Shown here: piece by piece, positions 1-6,121 of the stretch | Position numbering within the stretch: the stretch's first letter is position 1 | Layout: the number at the start of each line of letters is the position of its first letter | Assembly (NCBI GenBank): GCA_943325355.2 | Contig: CALPPA020000105.1 | Coordinates: 1 to 6,368, forward strand | Length of the DNA: 6,368 bases | Direction: 5' to 3' | From: Klebsiella pneumoniae | GTDB lineage: Bacteria > Bacteroidota > Bacteroidia > Flavobacteriales > Flavobacteriaceae | Program-made: the position numbers and the translations under genes | Notes under the pieces: generated by a model | What the model was told of the DNA's origin: nothing | The model's input: only the letters and a program-made list of their open reading frames with translations | Database searches by the model: none

Positions 1-738
1 AACGAAAATTTCTCAGGTTGGATGCTATTAAATTACAATAAGCCGGTTCAGGTTTCTTCAATTCTAGGTGGATTTCAACCTAATTTTGCTGTTAATGAAG
101 ATATAAAAACCTATTGGTCGGCAAAATCTGCTGACAAAGGCGAGTTTATAATTTCTGATTTAGGCGAAAAAAGTACCATCAACGCTATTCAAATAAATTA
201 TGCAGATCAGGATGTGGAATTAATGGGAAAACCAGTATTGACAACGGGTCATAAATACATTTTGTATTATTCTGACAATGCTAAAAACTGGAAAATTCTT
301 GTAGACAAAAGCAAAAACACCAAAGACGTCCCGCACGATTATATCGAACTCGAAAAACCAACTCAAGCGCGTTATGTGAAAATGGAGAACATCCAAATGC
401 CAACTGGAAAATTTGCTTTGTGTGGTTTAAGAATTTTTGGAAAGGGAAGTGGATATTCTCCCGGGATTGTCAATAATTTTGTTCCTTTACGGACTGAACC
501 AACTAAAGAAGGAGAGAGACGCAACGTTTGGTTCAAGTGGCAGCAAGAACCTTTAGCGGATGGGTATGTCATTTATTTTGGAAAATCACCAGATAAAATG
601 TACGGTTCAATAATGGTGTATGGAAAAAACGAATATTACTTTAATGGACTGGATAAATCCGATGCGTATTATTTTCAGATTGAAGCATTCAATAACAACG
701 GCATTGGTCCACGAACCGAAATAAAAAAATCAGAATAA
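1..738 (+). CDS. C-terminal part of secreted discoidin/Fn3 protein, probably a GH43-type glycoside hydrolase
   Basis: The reading frame is open from base 1, so the first Met codon (base 22) is internal and this is the last 245 residues of a longer protein. Residues about 10-145 of the fragment read as an F5/8-type C (discoidin) carbohydrate-binding domain: a KPVQVSS opening, the pattern NFAVNEDIKTYWSA, a DLGEKSTINAIQINY strand pair, and a closing GLRIFG. Residues about 150-243 look like a fibronectin type III domain, with WFKWQQEP, a DGYVIYFG strand and the YYFQIEAFNNNG end. This discoidin-Fn3 tail resembles the C-termini of Bacteroidota family 43-type glycosyl hydrolases, where it would help hold the enzyme on polysaccharide outside the cell or in the periplasm. 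The catalytic domain lies outside the window, so the enzyme family is inferred from recall of similar tails. The next gene starts 3 bases after the TAA stop, suggesting co-transcription. The domain call is fairly secure; the GH43 assignment is moderate. Confidence 0.75.
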   Translation, partial: NENFSGWMLLNYNKPVQVSSILGGFQPNFAVNEDIKTYWSAKSADKGEFIISDLGEKSTINAIQINYADQDVELMGKPVLTTGHKYILYYSDNAKNWKILVDKSKNTKDVPHDYIELEKPTQARYVKMENIQMPTGKFALCGLRIFGKGSGYSPGIVNNFVPLRTEPTKEGERRNVWFKWQQEPLADGYVIYFGKSPDKMYGSIMVYGKNEYYFNGLDKSDAYYFQIEAFNNNGIGPRTEIKKSE

Positions 739-741
739 AAA

Positions 742-2145
742 ATGCGCTATAATTTTATGAGAAAAATACTATTTATAACAGCCTTATTCCTAAACGGAAT
801 AGCACTATTTGCACAAGCCAGTGACGAACAAACTATCAAGGAAATTTACAAATCATCGTTAACCAATTCTAAATGTTATTCTTGGCTGGATTACTTATCG
901 AATGCCATAGGAGCTCGATTGTCAGGCTCTGAAAATGCTGAAAAAGCAGTTCAGTACACCAAGCTGCAAATGGAAACTTTAGGTTTTGATCGAGTGTATC
1001 TTCAAGAAATGATGGTGCCAAAATGGGTTCGTGGTGAAAAAGAAATCGCCTATATTATTGACAATAAATCTGAAGTAAACATACCAGTTTGTGCTCTTGG
1101 AGGTTCCATAGCCACATCAAAAAATGGGATTACTGCTGAAGTTATAGAAGTGAAGAGTCTCAAGGAATTAGAGACCTTGGGGGAACAATTAAAAGGTAAA
1201 ATTGTGTTTTTTAATAGACCAATGGATCCAGAAAACATAGAAGCCTTTATATCTTACAGCGGTTGTGTTGATCAAAGATCTTCTGGTGCAAAAGAGGCTG
1301 CAAAATATGGGGCAGTGGCTACTATTGTACGTTCGATGAATTTTCGTTTAGACGATTTTCCGCATACTGGCAATCAAAATTATGGAGATCTTCCAAAATC
1401 ACAATATATTCCTGCTGCTGCAATTAGCACCAATGGAGCTGAATTATTGAGTAAATTTTTAAAAAATAATCCAAAACTTAAATTTTATTTAAAACAGTCT
1501 TGCCAGGAAATGGAAGATGTTTTGTCGTATAACGTTGTTGGTGAAATAAAAGGAAGTGAGTATCCTGAAAACATTATGGTTGTAGGTGGACATCTTGATT
1601 CTTGGGATCTTGCTGATGGTTCTCACGATGATGGAGCAGGAGTGGTTCAAAGTATGGAAGTCGTAAATATTTTTAAAAACATTGGCTATAAACCAAAAAA
1701 CACACTTCGGGTTGTTCTTTTTATGAATGAAGAAAATGGACTAAGAGGTGGGAAAAAATACGAAGAATTGTCTAAAGCCAATAATGAAAATCACATTTTT
1801 GCATTAGAAAGTGATGCTGGAGGATTTTCTCCAAGAGGATTTTCAATAGAAAGTGACGATGCTAATTTTAATAAAATCCTTAGTTGGAAAAACGTATTTG
1901 AACCTTACTTAATTCATAGTTTTGCGAAAGGGCACGGTGGTTCTGATATTGGACCATTAACAGCTAAATCAATTGTAAAAGTGGGTTTAAAACCAGATTC
2001 GCAACGTTATTTTGATCATCACCACGCTGCAAACGACACCTTCGATGCGGTTAATAAAAGAGAACTTGAACTAGGAGCCGCAACTATGGCTGCAATGCTA
2101 TATCTTATAGATCAAAATGGAATTTTAATAACCGCATCAAATTAG
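742..2145 (+). CDS. Secreted M28-family metallopeptidase (PGCP/carboxypeptidase Q-like)
   Basis: A 467-residue zinc peptidase predicted to remove residues from peptides in the periplasm or outside the cell. The N-terminus is a signal peptide (RKILFITALFLNGIALFAQ) with probable cleavage after LFA. Residues about 110-250 form a PA-like insert (KGKIVFFNRP, AAKYGAVATIV, IPAAAIS). The M28 core follows with its metal-site motifs: GGHLDSWD (His284, Asp286), HDDGAG (Asp296), FMNEENG (catalytic Glu330 and ligand Glu331), ESDAGG (Asp358) and a distal HHH at 426-428 before AANDTFD. All expected ligands are present, so it should be active. Length is normal for the subfamily with a PA insert. Start choice: ATG at 742 follows an A-rich leader 3 bases after the upstream stop; ATG at 757 gives an equally good, more compact signal peptide and may be the true start. 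Neither has a Shine-Dalgarno, as is usual in Bacteroidota. Whether it acts as an amino- or carboxypeptidase cannot be read from the sequence. It ends in TAG and faces the minus-strand dipeptidase. Confidence 0.9.
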   Translation: MRYNFMRKILFITALFLNGIALFAQASDEQTIKEIYKSSLTNSKCYSWLDYLSNAIGARLSGSENAEKAVQYTKLQMETLGFDRVYLQEMMVPKWVRGEKEIAYIIDNKSEVNIPVCALGGSIATSKNGITAEVIEVKSLKELETLGEQLKGKIVFFNRPMDPENIEAFISYSGCVDQRSSGAKEAAKYGAVATIVRSMNFRLDDFPHTGNQNYGDLPKSQYIPAAAISTNGAELLSKFLKNNPKLKFYLKQSCQEMEDVLSYNVVGEIKGSEYPENIMVVGGHLDSWDLADGSHDDGAGVVQSMEVVNIFKNIGYKPKNTLRVVLFMNEENGLRGGKKYEELSKANNENHIFALESDAGGFSPRGFSIESDDANFNKILSWKNVFEPYLIHSFAKGHGGSDIGPLTAKSIVKVGLKPDSQRYFDHHHAANDTFDAVNKRELELGAATMAAMLYLIDQNGILITASN

Positions 2146-2212
2146 CGAATATTTAAACTAGATTTCAAAATTTGATGAGGAGAACTATTTGTGTAATTAA
2201 GTTTTTCCAAAA

Positions 2213-3391
2213 TTATTTCTGCTCATTGGCTTTTAAAACCCTCAAAAAATTCCCGCCTAAAACCTTGTTAATATCCTTTTTGCTATATCCTTTTTCAACT
2301 AAAGCTTTTGTGATTTGAGGATATGTAGTAACATCGTCAAGTTGTTGCGGTGTAATATTAATACCATCAAAGTCAGAACCCAATCCCACATAATCTATTC
2401 CAACTAACTTGATAATATATTCAATGTGATCTATAACCATTGAAAAGGGAGGTTTTATGAGTTGTACTTCTACTACATATTTGTAAGATAGAGTATCTTT
2501 TACATAATGTTCATTCATACCCGTTTCAATAAGAGAATCTTTTTCGGCAGCGTGATTTTGAAAGAAAGCTGCTTCCTTTTTATCAAAACCAGCATCAATA
2601 AATCCAGGGTTGAAATTTACCTGTATTACGCCACCATTTTTTGCAATGGCTTTTATTTGATCATCCTTTAAATTACGGCGATGAGGAGTGAGACTGTACA
2701 CAGAGCTGTGCGATGCAATAATTGGTTTGGTAGTCAATTTAATTACATCCCAAAAAGTTTGATCGCCGGAGTGACTTACATCTATTAGCATTCCAAGTTG
2801 ATTCATTCGTTGTACAACTTTTTGTCCAAAATCGGTGAGTCCTTTGTGAGCTAGATTTGGGTTGGTAGCTTCATCAGCTGCACTAGTTGCCCAAGAAGGA
2901 GCATAATTATGGGTAAGGGTTAAATATCTAGCACCACGGTTATAGATTGTGTCTAATTTGCTGAGGTCATCTTCTATCATATGTCCGCCTTCGACTCCAA
3001 ACATAGCTGCAATTTTTTGTTGTTTTACTGCTTTTAAAAGGTCTTTATAATTGGCAACTTTTACAATTTTATCAGGATTCCGTGACACTGCCGCATCTAA
3101 ACTATCCATTGCGGTATTGGCGTAAGCAAATGGATTTTTTGCATCACCATCGCAATACACAGAAAATAGTTGAACATCCAGCCCGCCTTTTTGCATACGG
3201 TCAAGGTCGCTATGGGTTTTGCCTTTTAGGTTTTTATCGAACACCATTCCAAGGTCTACCGCCCTCATCAAGAAATCATTGTGTGTATCGACAAGAATAG
3301 CTTTGTCGTGAATTTTTTGATACGATTGTGCTGTAAGTTGTTGCGATAAAACGATAGTTATAAATAACAGGATAGTTGTAGTAGATTTCAT
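2213..3391 (-). CDS. Secreted M19-family dipeptidase (membrane/renal dipeptidase family)
   Basis: A 392-residue binuclear zinc dipeptidase, expected to hydrolyse dipeptides in the periplasm. A signal peptide (MKSTTTILLFITIVLS, ending LTAQS) precedes the barrel. Family motifs are in order: VDTHNDF with ligands His37 and Asp39; FGVEGGHMIEDD with the bridging Glu135; LIDVSHSGD with His207; IIASHSS with His228; HRRN (Arg238/Arg239) for substrate carboxylate binding; and VGLGSDFDG with the catalytic-region Asp340. The C-terminus has the usual helical end (KVLGGNFLRVL). No key residue is missing, and length is normal for the bacterial family. It lies 64 bases downstream of the M20 amidohydrolase gene on the same strand, so the two are probably one transcription unit. 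The ATG at 3391 follows an A/T-rich leader lacking a ribosome-binding site. The family also includes enzymes acting on D-amino-acid-containing dipeptides and other amides, so the exact substrate is open. Confidence 0.93.
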   Translation of the reverse strand: MKSTTTILLFITIVLSQQLTAQSYQKIHDKAILVDTHNDFLMRAVDLGMVFDKNLKGKTHSDLDRMQKGGLDVQLFSVYCDGDAKNPFAYANTAMDSLDAAVSRNPDKIVKVANYKDLLKAVKQQKIAAMFGVEGGHMIEDDLSKLDTIYNRGARYLTLTHNYAPSWATSAADEATNPNLAHKGLTDFGQKVVQRMNQLGMLIDVSHSGDQTFWDVIKLTTKPIIASHSSVYSLTPHRRNLKDDQIKAIAKNGGVIQVNFNPGFIDAGFDKKEAAFFQNHAAEKDSLIETGMNEHYVKDTLSYKYVVEVQLIKPPFSMVIDHIEYIIKLVGIDYVGLGSDFDGINITPQQLDDVTTYPQITKALVEKGYSKKDINKVLGGNFLRVLKANEQK

Positions 3392-3420
3392 TTTAAATTT
3401 GATTTGTTTATTAAAAACAG

Positions 3421-3445
3421 AAATAATCCTCAGAGGTATTTATTT
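3421..3445. repeat. Imperfect inverted repeat between the M20 and M19 genes
   Basis: The 64-base gap between the two minus-strand hydrolase genes contains a dyad. AAATAA at 3421-3426 pairs with TTATTT at 3440-3445, and inside it CCTC at 3428-3431 pairs with GAGG at 3433-3436 around a single base. A one-base loop is too tight for RNA unless the innermost pair opens, so it could be a protein-binding dyad, a weak processing hairpin, or chance in AT-rich DNA. There is no clean T-tract placed as for an intrinsic terminator. Confidence 0.25.
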
Positions 3446-3455
3446 TAAAACAAAC

Positions 3456-4916
3456 TCAATCTCTATAATTCAACGCTGGTTTTCTGTCTCCAAGTAATGC
3501 CTTGTATTGATAATCGCCTTTGGTTTCTATAAACTCTTCTTTTGCTTTTTTGATTAATTCAGGATTGGTAAACAAATCAATTGCTGTAAATGCCATTGTT
3601 TTTGCAGCTACCATCATTCCTTTTATGCCAATATCTGTAGCGCCACATGCAACGGCTTGCCAACTATGTGCACCAGTACCCGTTACCCAAGTGGCTGTTC
3701 CCAAGCCTACAGTAGGAACTACATAACTTACATCGCCTACATCTGTCGAACCTAGACTTTTTTCTATATACATAGGTTTTACAATTGCAGCTAAATCAAT
3801 TGAAGCAGCTTTAATTAAAAAACTAGCTTGAATTTTTTTTGCATACTCTTTTTCTTGAGTGGTATAAATTACTCCCCCCACTTTTTGTAAATTGCCTTGC
3901 ATATTATTTGCGAGAGTTTTATTGATAAGCAAGTCGTGAGTGCCGCCAATGATTTCGAAATCCATTTTAGTTTCTGTACCAAGGGCTGCACCTTCCGCAG
4001 CTTTTGCAATTCTGTCAAAAATTGCCACGGCTATAGTTTTCTCGGGATGCCTTACATAATAATATACCTCTGCAAATTCAGGAACTACATTTGGAGCTTT
4101 ACCACCATTGGTAATCACATAATGAATGCGAGTTTCTTGTGGTATATGTTCTCTCATCATATTAACCATATTATTCATTGCTTCGACCGCATCTAGTGCA
4201 GAACGACCCTGCTCTGGCGAACCAGCAGCGTGTGATGCAATGCCATAAAACCTAAACTTGGCGGACTTATTAGCTAATGCACTAGTATAAGTTGTGGTGT
4301 TTTCATTGCTTGGGTGCCAATGAATCGCAATATCTACATCGTTAAACAACCCTTCCCTTACCATATATACTTTTCCGCTTCCACCTTCTTCGGCAGGGCA
4401 ACCAAACACTTTTATAGTGCCTTTTATTTTGCCTATTTCTAATAGTTTTTTGATAGCAATACCCGCAGCTACTGAACCAGTACCAAATAAATGATGTCCA
4501 CAAGCGTGACCACTTGTTTTATTTGTAATAGGTGTTTTGGTTGGCGAATTGTCTTGAGATATGCCTGGCAATGCATCGTATTCTGCCAATATCCCAATAA
4601 CAGGCGAACCGCTACCATAAGTGGCTACAAAAGCAGTAGGCATTCCTACTACTCCAGCTTCAACAGTAAAGCCATTATCCTTTAATGTAGTCTGTAACAA
4701 TGTTGAACTTTTATTTTCTTTATATCCAAGCTCCGCAAAATCCCAAATATTTAATGCGATTGTTTTATAGGCATCATAACCTGCTTGTATGGTTGTTGCT
4801 GTTTCATTTTTTAAAGCCTCATTTCCTTTGATATTACTTTTCATTTGAGCCAAAAGAGCAAAAGGAAATACATTTATCAGTGTGATTAATAGGAGGGTTG
4901 TTTGTTTGATTTTCAT
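3456..4916 (-). CDS. Secreted M20-family amidohydrolase, AbgB-like
   Basis: A 486-residue metal-dependent amidohydrolase resembling aminobenzoyl-glutamate utilization protein B. Such enzymes cleave an acyl or aminoacyl amide from an amino acid, and the true substrate here is unknown. The N-terminus is a signal peptide (MKIKQTTLLLITLINVFPFA, then LLAQ), placing it in the periplasm, whereas E. coli AbgB is cytoplasmic. Core motifs: AEYDALPG (Asp114), GHACGHHLFG (Cys139, His141, His142), CPAEEGGSGK (catalytic Glu176 and ligand Glu177), AIHWHP (His199, His201) and TGAHSWQ (His417). Residues about 215-330 form the lid/dimerisation domain, with the typical GIASHAAG (His229). Late GSTDVGDVSYVVPT also fits AbgB-type members. 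Length matches the family (about 480). It is the first intact gene of the minus-strand pair with the dipeptidase. E. coli AbgB works with a partner, AbgA; no AbgA homologue is in this window, so it may act alone as many Bacteroidota members are presumed to. It ends in TGA. Confidence 0.9.
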   Translation of the reverse strand: MKIKQTTLLLITLINVFPFALLAQMKSNIKGNEALKNETATTIQAGYDAYKTIALNIWDFAELGYKENKSSTLLQTTLKDNGFTVEAGVVGMPTAFVATYGSGSPVIGILAEYDALPGISQDNSPTKTPITNKTSGHACGHHLFGTGSVAAGIAIKKLLEIGKIKGTIKVFGCPAEEGGSGKVYMVREGLFNDVDIAIHWHPSNENTTTYTSALANKSAKFRFYGIASHAAGSPEQGRSALDAVEAMNNMVNMMREHIPQETRIHYVITNGGKAPNVVPEFAEVYYYVRHPEKTIAVAIFDRIAKAAEGAALGTETKMDFEIIGGTHDLLINKTLANNMQGNLQKVGGVIYTTQEKEYAKKIQASFLIKAASIDLAAIVKPMYIEKSLGSTDVGDVSYVVPTVGLGTATWVTGTGAHSWQAVACGATDIGIKGMMVAAKTMAFTAIDLFTNPELIKKAKEEFIETKGDYQYKALLGDRKPALNYRD

Positions 4917-4941
4917 TTTGTTTTTCGATTAAAAAATATCG

Positions 4942-4949
4942 TAAATATA
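4942..4949 (-). promoter_or_regulatory. Candidate -7 promoter element for the M20-M19 pair
   Basis: Read on the minus strand, this is TATATTTA, one mismatch from the Bacteroidota -7 consensus TAnnTTTG. It sits 25 bases before the M20 start codon, in the 74-base gap after the decayed membrane-protein gene. I see no good -33 TTG-type element about 19 bases further upstream, and AT-rich DNA yields such matches by chance, so this is only a candidate. Confidence 0.2.
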
Positions 4950-4990
4950 TTAAATGAGCTGATTGGTTTTTATTAAAATTGCTTAAAGTT

Positions 4991-5888
4991 TTACAAATAA
5001 CTCAACCACCATTTTTCTTTATGACTTTGTTTGTAGTTATCTAATTTTTTACATAACGGATAAAGTACTAATATAACACCAACCCAAACAGCATAAACCA
5101 CCCAAAGCGGAAAACCAAATCCTTTTAAAGCGGGCACTTCGGTTACCCATTTCTGTAGGATCATTGCTTGCCAACCAAATCCTGAAAGTTCTGCAAAAAG
5201 TAGCGCAACAAGATGAATAAGATACAGATGCAGGATGTAATAGAAAAAAGGAACTCTGCCCAAAGTACTAAAAAAATAAACCACTTTGCCTTTTAACTTT
5301 TCGGCATTTGCCAAAAATGAAAGTGCAGTTCCCAAAGCCATCAATAAATACAATAAAGACGGTGGATATTTAGAAGGATTAAAAAACGAAATCAAATCTT
5401 TTGCTGTAGTTTCCTAATCTTTATAATGTGCAGGATCGCCATATAAATTAGTGAATCTTAAAATAAAGAAGGTAACAATTGTTGAAATTCCTATTACAGT
5501 AAATAGTTTTTTTCTTCGAATACTATCAAACGATGTGTCATAAAAAGCTCCGAAATAATAACTCAAAGACATTACTGCAATCCAAGGAATTAAGGGATTT
5601 CCAACCATAAGTTCAACTCCATCGGTTAGTTTAAAAACACCAAACTCGTGAAGAATGGACCAAAACACATTGCCGTCATAATGAACCGTATCTAAAAGAT
5701 TGTGACCTAAAATAAGGCAGTAAGCTAAATCCTAAAAAAAAATTTCGAGAAAGATGAATTAATCCAGCCAAAACAATCATACTAATTCCTAATGACCAAA
5801 TAATAATTAAAGCTGGACTTCTAAAATAAATATCAAAAAACCAAGCAAAATTAACTATAGTCAATTCGATAAAAACCAATCAAAGCCC
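4991..5888 (-). pseudogene. Broken heparan-alpha-glucosaminide N-acetyltransferase-like membrane protein (DUF1624-type)
   Basis: Three pieces in two frames together spell one multi-pass membrane protein. Piece one, from about 5888 down to 5718, reads LVFIELTIVNFAWFFD and IIIWSLGISMIVLAGLIHL. A one-base shift at about 5716-5717 then moves to the frame reading LILGHNLLDTVHYDGN, followed by FWSILHEFGVFKL and PLIPWIAVMSLSYYFGAFY. That frame meets an in-frame TAG at 5414-5416 after DPAHYKD, and resumes past it with DLISFFNPSKYPPSLLYLL, FFYYILHLYLIHLVALLF and the charged tail ending KWWLSYL. About seven hydrophobic segments remain. Relatives transfer an acetyl group from acetyl-CoA to amino sugars across a membrane. 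About 295 residues can be rebuilt against a usual 370-380, so some 80-90 N-terminal residues are gone, including the conserved opening with the D-x-x-R-G motif and, by comparison with the human enzyme, the region of the active-site His. A further TGA stands at 5880-5882 where relatives have Trp (GLWLVFIE). The gene should be non-functional. Family call is strong; sequencing error at single sites remains possible. Confidence 0.85.
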
Positions 5889-6051
5889 ATTTATAATCCC
5901 AATAATACCCAAAAGTTTCTTGTTCAAATCCAAAATAGGTTAGGGCATCTTTCATAATAAATTTCCCTGAAAATAAAATTAGGAAAACCCAAATCAGTAC
6001 TTTAAAGTAAGATTTGGGTTTTGAGATTGACAAAATGTTTGATTTGCTCAT
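5880..6051 (-). pseudogene. 5' remnant of a DUF2306-like membrane protein gene, fused to the acetyltransferase remnant
   Basis: From ATG at 6051 the frame reads about 57 residues unlike an acetyltransferase start: a basic N-terminus (MSKSNILSISKPKSYFK), a hydrophobic helix (VLIWVFLILFSGKFIM), then YFGFEQETFGYYWDYKWALIG. The last segment resembles the first part of DUF2306 proteins, where a similar YW-K-LIGH stretch precedes a second membrane helix and a longer multi-helix body. Here that body is missing: after LIG the frame runs into bases that in another frame encode the acetyltransferase, and stops at TAA after seven unrelated residues (FYRIDYS). The 70 bases upstream (6052-6121) hold no other gene and no clear promoter. 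The 66-residue product could still be made as a one-helix peptide, but nothing suggests a function. The DUF2306 name is from recall of a short segment and is moderate; that this is a truncated head of a different gene is more secure. Confidence 0.55.
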
Positions 6052-6121
6052 ACATATAAATTTATTTTTTATTGCCTACTTTATTTATGTTTTGGCTTTT
6101 CCCCTTATTATTTTGTTAAAT

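Noticed and set aside
2146..2212. A bidirectional terminator in the convergent gap
   Set aside because: Only a short AT palindrome (TCAAAATTTGA) is visible, with no GC-rich stem and no T-tract properly placed.
3082..4685. Plus-strand frames at 3082-3300, 3520-3726, 3897-4196 and 4491-4685
   Set aside because: They lie antisense to the M19 and M20 genes, whose conserved motifs show the minus strand is coding; the opposite frames encode no recognisable domains.
4991..5395. A 134-residue membrane protein with its own start
   Set aside because: It is the C-terminal part of the acetyltransferase after the nonsense codon; the start is an internal codon.
5414..5668. A GTG-started 84-residue frame as an independent gene
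   Set aside because: Homology continues upstream of the GTG (GHNLLDTVHYDGN) and past the TAG in the same frame, so it is a middle section of the broken acetyltransferase.
5676..5879. A TTG-started 67-residue frame as a separate small membrane protein
   Set aside because: It is the first part of the acetyltransferase remnant; its last 13 or so residues are frameshifted noise, and the TTG is an internal Leu codon of the parent gene.
6052..6121. A promoter for the DUF2306-like head
   Set aside because: No acceptable TAnnTTTG with an upstream TTG-type element on the minus strand; the stretch is simply AT-rich.
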